A stretch of 64,000 nt of DNA from Gammaproteobacteria bacterium (lineage in GTDB: Bacteria > Pseudomonadota > Gammaproteobacteria > Ga0077536). The notes below the pieces were generated by a model that did not search any database, was not told the DNA's origin, and saw nothing but the letters and a program-made list of their open reading frames with translations. Each line of letters starts with the position of its first letter. Position 1 is the first letter of the stretch. Made by a program: the position numbers and the translations under genes. Shown here in pieces: positions 24,847 through 33,078 of this stretch. Location: NCBI GenBank assembly GCA_016209015.1, contig JACQWY010000022.1:363115-427114 (forward strand), in the 5' to 3' direction.

Positions 24847-27761
24847 GCGTCGTGCCCGTCGCCGCGGTGGATCCCGATCACTTCCTGCGCCGCGACGTGT
24901 CTGCCGGTCGGCGCACCCTTGAGCGCGGCGCCATAGCGCAGCGGGCCGTGCCCGCCGCGCGGACCGTGCGTGCCGCGTACGTCGTGGAATTCCGGCGCGG
25001 TCGCGCCGGCTTCCTGCGCCGTGCACTTCTCGAGCCTGACGCGCAGATCGAACCACGCCGCCTGGCCCGTCACCGGATCCGCGTTCGCATGGACGCGGCC
25101 GTGCTCGTCCGGGGCGTGCATGTCGGGGATGAGATGGTTCAGGAGGAAGCCGAGCGTCGCTTCGGGCGCCGCGTCGTCGAGTCCCCAGGCGCCGCGGCGC
25201 TTGCCGATCGCGTTCCATGTCCACACGGTCTCGGGATGCACGCCCTGCATGCGTTTGATCGGCGCCTTCACGCGCCCCTGCGGGCTCACGATCCATACCC
25301 AGTCGTCGTCGGCGAGTGCGAGACGCTCGGCGAGCGTGTCGTGGACGTAGAGATGGTTGCGCGACGTGATCTGGCGCAGCCACGCGTTCTGCGAACCCCA
25401 GGAGTGGTACATGTGCATGGGGCGCTGCGTGACGGCGTAGAGCGGATAGTCCTGCTCGGAATGTCGCGCTTCGACCGCATGCCAGGCCGGCACGGGATCG
25501 AAATGCTGCGCGAGGCGCGCCCGCAGCGCGTCGGGCGGCTGGTGCTCGCCGTGGCCTGCCGCGGCGAGCCGGAATTCCTGCAGGATTTCACTGTAGAGCT
25601 CGAGCACGACCGGCTGCGTGCTGCCGATCCAGCCCGCGCGCTCGGCGTAGTCGAGGTAATCGCGGTTCGCGAACTTGTAGTAGCGCGCGCTCTCCGGCAG
25701 CGGCTCGCGCCAGAAGCAGCCGTTCGCGACGTAGCGTTCGAGCTGATCGGGATTCGCGGCGCCGACGAGCGAGTCCGCGCCGTCCGCGCCGCGCCAGCCG
25801 GCGAGGGGGCCCTGTTGCTTGCCCCGAACGTGATGGACGAGATAGTCGGCGTAGCCGCCGGGATAGCGCGGCGCGCCGTCCTCGGTCGTCATGTTCGGCA
25901 GATCGAGCCGCGCGCCGAGCTCGAGCAGCACGTCCTGGAACGGCCGGACGTCGCGCCCCGGCGCGAGCAGCGGCTGGCGGATCGCGTCCGCCGCGCCGTC
26001 GGCATCCGAAATCGGACGATCGAGCAGCGAGATGCAGTCCCAGCGTTCGAGATAAGTCGTATCGGGCAGCACGAGATCCGCGTAGGCGACCATCTCCGAG
26101 TAATAGGCGTCGGAGTAGACGACGTGCGGAATGCGATAGCTGCCGTCGGCCTCGCGATCCGTGAGGTAGCGCAGCGTGCCCGGCACGTTCATCGCCGAGT
26201 TCCAGGCCATGTTCGCCATGTACAGGAACAGCGTGTCGATGCGATAGGGATCGCCCGCCCAGGCATTGTGGAGCACGGACTGCAGCATGCCATGGAGCGC
26301 GAGCGGATGTTCCCAACTGAACGCCTTGTCGAGGCGCTGCGGCGTGCCGTCCGCTGCGACGGCGAGATAACCGGGCCCGCGCGGGAAGCCGAGCGGCATG
26401 CGCGTCAGCGGCAGACCGGGATCGCCCGGCGTCGCCGGCGTGCCCGCGGGCGGCACGTGCTTCGGGAACGGCGGCTTGTAGCGGAAGCTGCCGGGCGCAT
26501 CGATCGCGCCGAGCAGCATCTGCAGGACGTGCAGCAGGCGGCAGGTGTGGAAACCGTTCGCGTGCGCCGCGATACCGCGCATGGCATGGATCGAGAACGG
26601 ACGACCGACCATGCGTGCGTGGCGTCGTCCCGCCCAGTCCGTCCACGGCTGTTCGATCGCGAAATCGCTGTCGAGCGCGGCACTCGCGATTTCGGCGGCG
26701 AGGCGGGCGATCGTCTCCGCCGCGATGCCCGTCGCGTCGGCCACGGCGGCCGGCGCGTAGGCCGCGTCGAGGAAGCGCGCCGCGAGCAGCTCGAACACGG
26801 GCCGCGCACTGCGGCCGTCGGCGAGCGTGCGTGCGCCGACGAGCGCCGGTGTGCTGCCGGCGGCGAGCGCGTCGCCGGAGGAGCTCGTACGCAGATCGAA
26901 GCACAGCGGCCGGCCCTCCGCATCGCGCGCGAACAAGCCGTCATCCGCGGCGCCCGGCGCGTCGATCACGAGCCAGCCCGCATTCGTGTAACGCACGAGG
27001 TAGTCCCAGTCGATGCGCTCGGCGCGCAGCAGCTCGTGGATGAGGGCCGCGATCAGGAGCCCGTCCGTGCCGGGCCGGATGCCGAGCCATTCGTCCGCGA
27101 CGGCGGCATAACCGGTGCGCACGGGATTGATCGCCACGCACTTCGTCCCCGGCCGCGACTTCAACTGACCGAGACCGCGCTTGATCGGATTCGAGGCGTG
27201 ATCCTCGGCGACGCCGAACATGAGCAGGTAACGCGTGTGCTCCCAGTCCGGCTCGCCGAATTCCCAGAACGAGCCGCCGATGCTGTAGAGCCCGGCCGCG
27301 GCCATGTTCACCGAGCAGAAGCCGCCGTGCGCGGCGTAGTTCACGGTGCCGAACTGCTGCGCCCACCAGCCCGTGAACGACTGGCTCTGATCGCGGCCGG
27401 TGAAGAATGCGAGCTGCTTCGGATCGCGCGCGCGCAGCGGGGCGAGCCATTCCGTCGCGAGCGTCAGTGCCTCGTCCCAGGAGATCGCCACGAACTCGCC
27501 GCTGCCGCGCGGCCCGATGCGCTTCAAGGGCTGCGTCAGCCGCGCCGGCGAGTAGTGCTGCATGATGCCGGCCGCGCCCTTGGCGCAGAGCACGCCGTGA
27601 TTCACGGGATGATCGGGATTGCCTTCGATGTAGCGGACCTGACCGTCGCGGAGATACACGCGGATGCCGCAGCGGCAGGCGCACATGTAGCAGGTCGTGG
27701 TCTGGACGTCGTCGGCGACGCTCGGCGCGGTATCGACGAAGGGTTCAGGCGTGCTCGGCAT
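24843..27761 (-). CDS. soeA: Molybdopterin oxidoreductase, sulfite dehydrogenase catalytic subunit (SoeA-like)
   Basis: 972 residues, DMSO-reductase family. The N-terminal 4Fe-4S site is C24-x2-C27-x3-C31-x27-C59, and C149 in GGFCSVN is a candidate molybdenum ligand. The C-terminal molydopterin-binding domain holds TQRPMHMYHSWGSQN. No twin-arginine signal is visible, consistent with a cytoplasmic SoeA and unlike the periplasmic DmsA or PsrA. Expected reaction: sulfite plus water to sulfate with two electrons to quinone. Operon soeA-soeB-soeC-persulfide dioxygenase. Polysulfide or thiosulfate reductase is the main alternative, but context argues for oxidation. Confidence 0.88.
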   Translation of the reverse strand: MPSTPEPFVDTAPSVADDVQTTTCYMCACRCGIRVYLRDGQVRYIEGNPDHPVNHGVLCAKGAAGIMQHYSPARLTQPLKRIGPRGSGEFVAISWDEALTLATEWLAPLRARDPKQLAFFTGRDQSQSFTGWWAQQFGTVNYAAHGGFCSVNMAAAGLYSIGGSFWEFGEPDWEHTRYLLMFGVAEDHASNPIKRGLGQLKSRPGTKCVAINPVRTGYAAVADEWLGIRPGTDGLLIAALIHELLRAERIDWDYLVRYTNAGWLVIDAPGAADDGLFARDAEGRPLCFDLRTSSSGDALAAGSTPALVGARTLADGRSARPVFELLAARFLDAAYAPAAVADATGIAAETIARLAAEIASAALDSDFAIEQPWTDWAGRRHARMVGRPFSIHAMRGIAAHANGFHTCRLLHVLQMLLGAIDAPGSFRYKPPFPKHVPPAGTPATPGDPGLPLTRMPLGFPRGPGYLAVAADGTPQRLDKAFSWEHPLALHGMLQSVLHNAWAGDPYRIDTLFLYMANMAWNSAMNVPGTLRYLTDREADGSYRIPHVVYSDAYYSEMVAYADLVLPDTTYLERWDCISLLDRPISDADGAADAIRQPLLAPGRDVRPFQDVLLELGARLDLPNMTTEDGAPRYPGGYADYLVHHVRGKQQGPLAGWRGADGADSLVGAANPDQLERYVANGCFWREPLPESARYYKFANRDYLDYAERAGWIGSTQPVVLELYSEILQEFRLAAAGHGEHQPPDALRARLAQHFDPVPAWHAVEARHSEQDYPLYAVTQRPMHMYHSWGSQNAWLRQITSRNHLYVHDTLAERLALADDDWVWIVSPQGRVKAPIKRMQGVHPETVWTWNAIGKRRGAWGLDDAAPEATLGFLLNHLIPDMHAPDEHGRVHANADPVTGQAAWFDLRVRLEKCTAQEAGATAPEFHDVRGTHGPRGGHGPLRYGAALKGAPTGRHVAAQEVIGIHRGDGHDA

Positions 27762-27872
27762 GGGCTCCGGGAAGTACGCTCGATATGACGCAATGGTATA
27801 AGCTTGGAACCCAATGGACTATCCACTTTCCGGCGCCACGATGCAAGCCTGCCATCGTCTCTCCGCCCGCGC

Positions 27873-29426
27873 ATGAGCTCGGGCGCCGGGGCCCTCACCG
27901 CGACGCGCGCGTTCTGCGTCGGCGATCTCGTCGCCGGGATCAGCGTCGCGCTCGTGCTCGTGCCGCAGGCAGTCGCCTATGCGGCGCTTGCCGGCCTGCC
28001 GCCGGTATGCGGTCTCTACGCCGCGGTGCTGCCGCCGATCCTCGCCGCGTTCTTCGTGTCCTCGCCCTATCTGCAGACGGGACCCGTCGCGATGACGAGC
28101 GTGCTGACGTTCGCGGCGCTCGCCGCGCACGCGACGCCCGGGACCACCGCCTACATCGAGGATGCCGCGGCCCTCGCGCTGATCGTCGGCCTCGTGCGCG
28201 TCGCGATCGGCGTGCTGCGCGCGGGCTTCGTCGCCTATCTGATGTCGCAGCCCGTGCTGACCGGCTTCACGACCGCCGCGGCGCTGCTGATCATGGCGTC
28301 CCAATTTCCCACGCTCGCCGGCATGGCTGCCGACGGCGGGATCCTCGCCGGTGCGTCACGCGTCGTGCTGAATCCCGGCGAGTGGTGCGCGCAGAGCCTG
28401 GGGATCGGTGCGGCTTCGATGGCCGTCATCCTCGGCGGTCGACGCCTCCATCGTCTGTTCCCGGGCGTGCTCGTCGCCGTCGTGCTCGGCATCCTGTGGC
28501 AGGAATCGGGCTTCTTCCACGGCGCCCTCGTCGGTCCCCTGCCGTCGGGCTTGCCGACGTTCGGCTGGTCGCTGTCCTTCGATCATCTGCGCGAGCTCCT
28601 GCTGCCCGGCGTGATCATCGCGGTCGTCGGCTTCGCGGAGCCGGCCGCGGTCGCGCGGACCATGGCGACGCGCGATCGCGAGCCGTGGAGCGCCGATCGC
28701 GAGCTCATCAGCCAGGGGGTCGCGAACCTCGCGGCCGGCATCAGCGGCGGCTTCCCGGTCGGCGGCTCGTTCACGCGGACCTCGCTGAACCGCCTCGCCG
28801 GCGGGCGCACGCGCTGGAGCGGCGCCATCACCGGCGTCGCCGTGCTGGCGTTCCTGCCGTTCGCCGGGGTGCTCGCGGATCTGCCGCGCGCAGTGCTCGC
28901 GGCGATCCTCATCGTCTCCGCCCAGCCGCTCGTCGCGCTCGGCGCCCTGTGGCGGATGGTCTCGGTATCGCGCGCCCAGGCGGCCGTCGGCTGGCTCACG
29001 TTCGTCCTCACGCTCGCGCTCGCGCCGCGCGTCGATCTCGCGATCCTCGGCGGCATAGGTCTCGGGGTCGCGGTGCATCTCTGGCGCGAGCGGCGCATCG
29101 TCGTGAACAGCGTGTGGGACGAGACGTCGCGCACGCTCACGCTCGTGCCGATCGGGGTCGTCTACTTCGGCTCGGCGAACGTCATCGACGATGCGTTGAT
29201 CGACGAGCTCGCGCGGCATCCGGCGGCGAAATCCGTGCTCATCGACCTGCGCAAAGTCGGGCGGATCGATTACACGGGCATGCTCGTCATCCAGAACATC
29301 GCGAACGACGCGGCGCTCGCGGGACTCGAGCTGCGCATCGTGCCCGGGCAGCCGCCGCAGGGCGTGCGGCTGCTCGAGCGCGTGCTGGGAGCGGACTCGC
29401 CGTTCATCGTGCGCGAGTCGTCATGA
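27873..29426 (+). CDS. SulP family inorganic anion transporter with STAS domain
   Basis: About 517 residues from the ATG at 27873; a TTG at 27804 is an alternative giving 540. About 10-12 membrane helices begin with the SulP pattern GDLVAGISVALVLVPQAVAYA. The segment VGGSFTRTSLN lies mid-protein and a C-terminal STAS domain of about 100 residues contains KSVLIDLRKVGRID and YTGMLV. SulP proteins move sulfate, bicarbonate or related anions across the inner membrane. Divergent from soeA across 111 bp, so sulfate handling linked to sulfite oxidation is likely; bicarbonate uptake is an alternative. Confidence 0.88.
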   Translation: MSSGAGALTATRAFCVGDLVAGISVALVLVPQAVAYAALAGLPPVCGLYAAVLPPILAAFFVSSPYLQTGPVAMTSVLTFAALAAHATPGTTAYIEDAAALALIVGLVRVAIGVLRAGFVAYLMSQPVLTGFTTAAALLIMASQFPTLAGMAADGGILAGASRVVLNPGEWCAQSLGIGAASMAVILGGRRLHRLFPGVLVAVVLGILWQESGFFHGALVGPLPSGLPTFGWSLSFDHLRELLLPGVIIAVVGFAEPAAVARTMATRDREPWSADRELISQGVANLAAGISGGFPVGGSFTRTSLNRLAGGRTRWSGAITGVAVLAFLPFAGVLADLPRAVLAAILIVSAQPLVALGALWRMVSVSRAQAAVGWLTFVLTLALAPRVDLAILGGIGLGVAVHLWRERRIVVNSVWDETSRTLTLVPIGVVYFGSANVIDDALIDELARHPAAKSVLIDLRKVGRIDYTGMLVIQNIANDAALAGLELRIVPGQPPQGVRLLERVLGADSPFIVRESS

Positions 29427-29460
29427 AGAAGGGGCGCCGTCCCTGGCGCAGTGGAGGCTA

Positions 29461-30324
29461 CTAGGGCCTTATCGGAATCTTCAGATAGCTCACGCCGTTC
29501 GCTTCGGCGGACGGCAGCCGGCCGGCGCGCATGTTGACCTGGACGCTCGGCAGCAGCAGGCGGGGCGCCGTGAGCTGCTGATCGCGGGCCGTACGGAAGG
29601 CGACGTACTGCTCCTCAGTGGTCTCGGCCTTGAGCTGGTGATTAGAGCGCTTCTCCTCGCCGATCGACGACTCGAACAGCAGGCTGCGGCCGTTCGGCTG
29701 GTAATCGTGACCGACGAATACGCGGGTCTCGTCCGGCAGGGTGTACAGGCGCGATTGAATCGACTTGTAGAGATCCGCCGCGCTGCCGGACGGGAAGTCG
29801 CAGCGGCCCGTGCCGTAATCCGGCATGAACAGCGCATCTCCCGTGAACACCGCGTCGCCGATGAGGTAGCTCGCGCAGGCCGGCGTGTGCCCGGGCGTGA
29901 ACAGCGTCTTCACGTCGAGCTTGCCGGCGCGCGTCACGCTGCCGTCGGCGAGCAATAGATCGAACTGCGAACCGTCCGCCGCGAACTCGTCGCCGAGATT
30001 GAAGAGCCCCTTGAAGACCTGTTGCACGTCGACGATGCGCGCGCCGATCCCGATGCGGGCCGCGGGATACCGCTGCTTCAGGTCCTGCGAGCCGGAGAGA
30101 TGATCGGCATGCGCGTGCGTCTCGAGGATGAGGTGCACCTTGAGCTCGTGCGAGGCGACGACGGCCGCGACGCGCTCGTTCGCTTTCGTCGCGACGCGGG
30201 AGGAGGCGGGATCGTAATCGAGCACCGGATCGATGATGACCGCGTCGCCGGTGCTGCCATCCCAGACGACGTAGGTGATGGTCCAGGTCTCGTGATCGAA
30301 CAGGCCTTGAACGGTCGGTTTCAT
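29461..30324 (-). CDS. ETHE1/Blh-like metallo-beta-lactamase fold hydrolase
   Basis: 287 residues, single domain. THAHADHLSGS at 69-79 provides H70, H72, D74 and H75, followed by LFTPGHTPAC, VFTGDALF and VGHDYQPNG. This pattern matches the Blh/type III persulfide dioxygenase-like group that bacterial sulfide-responsive regulators control. Probable role: persulfide oxidation to sulfite. It is third in the tandem run Crp/Fnr, TauE/SafE, MBL, and is convergent with the SulP gene. Together with the rhodanese fusion it makes two candidate persulfide dioxygenases within 8 kb. Confidence 0.85.
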   Translation of the reverse strand: MKPTVQGLFDHETWTITYVVWDGSTGDAVIIDPVLDYDPASSRVATKANERVAAVVASHELKVHLILETHAHADHLSGSQDLKQRYPAARIGIGARIVDVQQVFKGLFNLGDEFAADGSQFDLLLADGSVTRAGKLDVKTLFTPGHTPACASYLIGDAVFTGDALFMPDYGTGRCDFPSGSAADLYKSIQSRLYTLPDETRVFVGHDYQPNGRSLLFESSIGEEKRSNHQLKAETTEEQYVAFRTARDQQLTAPRLLLPSVQVNMRAGRLPSAEANGVSYLKIPIRP

Positions 30325-30457
30325 CGGAGTCTCCTCTGTGCCGGGTAGGGACTCTAACCGGCGCGACGCGGTCGAGAACTGATTACGGTCAAATCACGCG
30401 TCACGTTCCGGCCGCGCGACCCGGCGGCCGTCGGGAAAGACAGACGCCCGGGTGGAT

Positions 30458-31246
30458 TCAGCTTCGCAGCATCTGCTGCGCGAGGATGAGGCTGCCGGTC
30501 ACGAGCACGAAGATGCCGAACGCGCGCTTGAGCCGTGCTTCGGGGACGCGCTGCGCGAGCTCCGCACCGGCGAAGATGCCGGCGAGCGAGATCACCGACA
30601 GCGCGCCGAGCAACCGCCAGTCCAGCGCGCCGAGGTGGGCGGCGTCTGCGGCGAACGCGAGCATTCCGTTCATCGCGAGCACGAACAGCGACGTGCCGGC
30701 GGCGGTGGCGAGCGGCAGGCGGGCGAAAACCATGAGCGCCGGCGTGATCAGGAAGCCGCCGCCCGCGCCGACGAAGCCCGTCAGCGCGCCGATGCCGAGC
30801 CCGCGGAGCGCGAACCCGGACGCGCCCGGCCGAGCCGCCGCCGGTCGTGGCGATCCCGGCTGCAGGAGCGTCGCGGCCGCGAGCACCATCAGCACCGCGA
30901 ACACCGACATCACGAGGCCGCTGCGCGTCAGGTGCCAGTGACCGAGATTCAGCAGTTCTTCGGGCAGCGCCGGCAGGAGTCCGCGGCGCACGCCCACGAC
31001 GCCGACCAGACCCGGCACCGCGAATGCGAAGCCCCGGCGCGCATCGACGCGTCCGCGGCGCAGCGCATGCGCCGCGCCGACCGCCGCCGTGAGCCCGACC
31101 AGGAACAGCGAGTAGGTGCCGGCGAGCACGGGCTCGAGGCCGAAGAAGTAGACGAGGATCGGGACCGTGAGGATCGAACCGCCGCCGCCGAAGAGCCCGA
31201 GGGCGAGGCCCATCAGGACGGTCGCGAGATAGCCTAACGTGAGCAT
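30458..31246 (-). CDS. TSUP family (TauE/SafE) permease, probable sulfite or sulfur-anion exporter
   Basis: 262 residues, eight hydrophobic helices in two inverted halves. Each half has the family glycine-rich motif (LFGGGGSILTVPILVYFFG near residue 18 and GFVGAGGGFLITPALM in the second half). TSUP proteins move sulfite, sulfoacetate or related organosulfur anions. Position between a Crp/Fnr regulator and an ETHE1-like hydrolase, and 3 kb from soeABC, favours sulfite export as a safety valve. A palindrome (31280-31297) sits just upstream. Confidence 0.85.
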   Translation of the reverse strand: MLTLGYLATVLMGLALGLFGGGGSILTVPILVYFFGLEPVLAGTYSLFLVGLTAAVGAAHALRRGRVDARRGFAFAVPGLVGVVGVRRGLLPALPEELLNLGHWHLTRSGLVMSVFAVLMVLAAATLLQPGSPRPAAARPGASGFALRGLGIGALTGFVGAGGGFLITPALMVFARLPLATAAGTSLFVLAMNGMLAFAADAAHLGALDWRLLGALSVISLAGIFAGAELAQRVPEARLKRAFGIFVLVTGSLILAQQMLRS

Positions 31247-31279
31247 GGGTGCAGGTTACGGCGCGCGTGCCGGGCGCCG

Positions 31280-31297
31280 TTATGTCCTGGCACATAA
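31280..31297. promoter_or_regulatory. Operator-like palindrome upstream of TauE/SafE gene
   Basis: TTATGTCCTGGCACATAA has perfect 6-bp arms (TTATGT/ACATAA) with a 6-bp spacer. It lies between the Crp/Fnr gene and the TSUP gene, centred 43 bp upstream of the TSUP start. The spacing resembles Crp/Fnr-class sites, so the adjacent regulator is the obvious candidate. Confidence 0.5.
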
Positions 31298-31313
31298 TCC
31301 GTGGCGTATGCGT

Positions 31314-31955
31314 TCAGTCCTCGTGGGCGAGGGCGAGTAGCCGTTCACGATCCGCGATGGCGAGCCGCCGCCCGTCCTGGCGCACGAGTCCCTGGGCCTC
31401 GAGCAGCTTCAGCGCGCGGATGACCGTCGCCACCGTGCTCGCGCAGAAGTTCGCGATCTCCTGACGTGTCCAGGGATGCTCGGGATCGATGGCCTGGAGA
31501 TAGATGAGCGCGCCCGCGACGCGCGCCGTGACCTCGTGCTCGAGCGTCTCGACCCAGTGCAGCTCGGCACGGCGCAGCTCCTTCGAGAGCTGCCGGATCA
31601 CGGCCTGGTAGATCACGGGATGACGCTCGAGCGCCGCGAGCACGAGCGCCTTCGGCACGAAGGCGAGCTCGCATTCCTCGAGGACGAGCGTGCGGCCGTG
31701 GTAGTTCTCCTCGGCGAACAGCGCGCGATGACCGAACACCTGTCCCGGCCGGAAGAAGCGCAGCAGGTGCTCGGTGCCGGAACGGCCGAGGATCACGACG
31801 CCGACGAGGCCGCTGACGACCCAGTAGATGCCGGTCGGCGTCTCGCCGTGGTCGTAGACGATCTGCCGGCGCTTGAGCTCGAGCCGGCGGCCGTGCGCCG
31901 TGAATTCGGCCTGGACGTCCGCGGGCAGACCGGTCCAGGGCGCGGCGACGCTCAT
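31314..31955 (-). CDS. Crp/Fnr family transcriptional regulator
   Basis: 213 residues. The N-terminal cyclic-nucleotide-binding-type beta barrel contains GLVGVVILGRSGTEHLLRFF and FRPGQVFG. A dimer helix follows (about 105-140), then a C-terminal winged helix with TRQEIANFCASTVATVIRAL near residues 163-182. It lacks the N-terminal cysteine cluster of oxygen-sensing FNR, so it is a Crp-, Dnr- or other-type sensor. It starts 10 bp after the RND adaptor stop and precedes the TSUP and MBL genes, so it probably regulates this sulfur/efflux run. Confidence 0.88.
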   Translation of the reverse strand: MSVAAPWTGLPADVQAEFTAHGRRLELKRRQIVYDHGETPTGIYWVVSGLVGVVILGRSGTEHLLRFFRPGQVFGHRALFAEENYHGRTLVLEECELAFVPKALVLAALERHPVIYQAVIRQLSKELRRAELHWVETLEHEVTARVAGALIYLQAIDPEHPWTRQEIANFCASTVATVIRALKLLEAQGLVRQDGRRLAIADRERLLALAHED

Positions 31956-31965
31956 CGCGCGACCC

Positions 31966-33078
31966 TCAGACCTTCGGCTTCTCGGGCGCTTTCACCTCGA
32001 CGCGCATGCCTTCCTTCAGCGCGTCGGGGGGATTCAGGACGAGCGTCGCGCCCTCGTCGAGCCCGGAGAGCACTTCGATCTGTATGCCGAGATTGCGCCC
32101 GATCGCGACGGGCAGGAGATGCACGGCCTGCGCTGCGTCGACGACGACGACGTGCGCGCCCTTGCCGTCGAGCTTCACCGCGTTCGTCGGCACGAGCACG
32201 GTCTTCTCGCCGGTCGGCGGTACGAGCTTCACTTGCGCGAAGAGTCCCGGCATGAGCGCGCCGTCCGCGTTCGCGAGCTCGATTTCGGTCAGGAGCGTGC
32301 GCGAGCCCGGATCGACCGCGCCCGCGCTGCGCACGACCTTGCCCTGGAAGACGCGATCCGGGAACTCCGCGACGAGCACGCGTGCCTCGACGCCGTTCGC
32401 GACGGCGCGCAGGCTCGCCTGCGGCACGCGCACGCGGATGCGCAGCCGTGCGGTCTCGGCGATGCGGTAGATCTCCTTCGTGTCGCTGCCGCCCGCGGCG
32501 ATGAGCGAACCGTTCTCGACGTTGCGCAGCGTCACCGTGCCGGCGAACGGCGCGAGTACTTTCTTGAACTTCTGCAATGCGTCGAGGCGCTCGACCGCAG
32601 CCTGCGCCGCTTTGAGATCGGCCTTCCGCGCATCGAACGTCGCATGGCGTTCGTCGAGATCCTGCTCGGACACGACCTGCCTGCCCTGCAGCCGCTGCCA
32701 GCGCTCGTAGCTGACGCGGGCCAGCTCGAGATTCGCGGTGGCTTGGGCGGCGCTCGCCCGCGCCCGGGCGAGATCCTGATCGACCTCGGGCGTGTCGATC
32801 TCGACGAGCACCTGGCCGGCCTCGACGCGATCGCCGATGTCCGCGTGCCAGCGCCGCACGTAGCCGTCGATGCGGGCGTGCACGCGCGTCTCCTGCCAGG
32901 CCTCGATGTTCGCGGGCAGCGTGAGATCGATGCCGCCGGCCGGCTTCACGGCGCGCGCGACGGCGACGACGGGCGGCGGCGCGGGCGCGGCGGCGGGTTC
33001 GGCCGCGAGCACCTCGCAGCAGAGCGCCGCCAGGGCGAAGGGGATCAGCGCCCGGCGGGGCGACGGGGCGTGCTTCAT
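31966..33078 (-). CDS. RND efflux periplasmic adaptor (membrane fusion protein)
   Basis: 370 residues from the ATG at 33078, whose ATGA overlaps the stop of the RND permease gene. A signal peptide (ALIPFALAALCCEVLAAEP, cleavage around residue 25) is followed by a lipoyl-like half motif (ARIDGYVRRWHADIGDRVEAG), a short coiled coil (about 95-155), the returning half LAPFAGTVTLRNVENG and beta-barrel domains. Gene order is permease first and adaptor second, the reverse of the common layout. No outer-membrane channel is encoded next to it. Confidence 0.88.
   Translation of the reverse strand: MKHAPSPRRALIPFALAALCCEVLAAEPAAAPAPPPVVAVARAVKPAGGIDLTLPANIEAWQETRVHARIDGYVRRWHADIGDRVEAGQVLVEIDTPEVDQDLARARASAAQATANLELARVSYERWQRLQGRQVVSEQDLDERHATFDARKADLKAAQAAVERLDALQKFKKVLAPFAGTVTLRNVENGSLIAAGGSDTKEIYRIAETARLRIRVRVPQASLRAVANGVEARVLVAEFPDRVFQGKVVRSAGAVDPGSRTLLTEIELANADGALMPGLFAQVKLVPPTGEKTVLVPTNAVKLDGKGAHVVVVDAAQAVHLLPVAIGRNLGIQIEVLSGLDEGATLVLNPPDALKEGMRVEVKAPEKPKV

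Noticed and set aside
24843..27761. The molybdoprotein being a periplasmic DMSO or polysulfide reductase
   Set aside because: No twin-arginine signal, SoeB-like ferredoxin sequence, and a persulfide dioxygenase in the same operon favour sulfite oxidation, although activity is not proven.
24852..27788. A 978-residue open frame opposite soeA
   Set aside because: Antisense shadow; the true gene on the minus strand has full molybdoprotein motifs.
31314..31955. The Crp/Fnr regulator being an oxygen-sensing FNR
   Set aside because: It lacks the N-terminal cysteine cluster that holds the 4Fe-4S centre.
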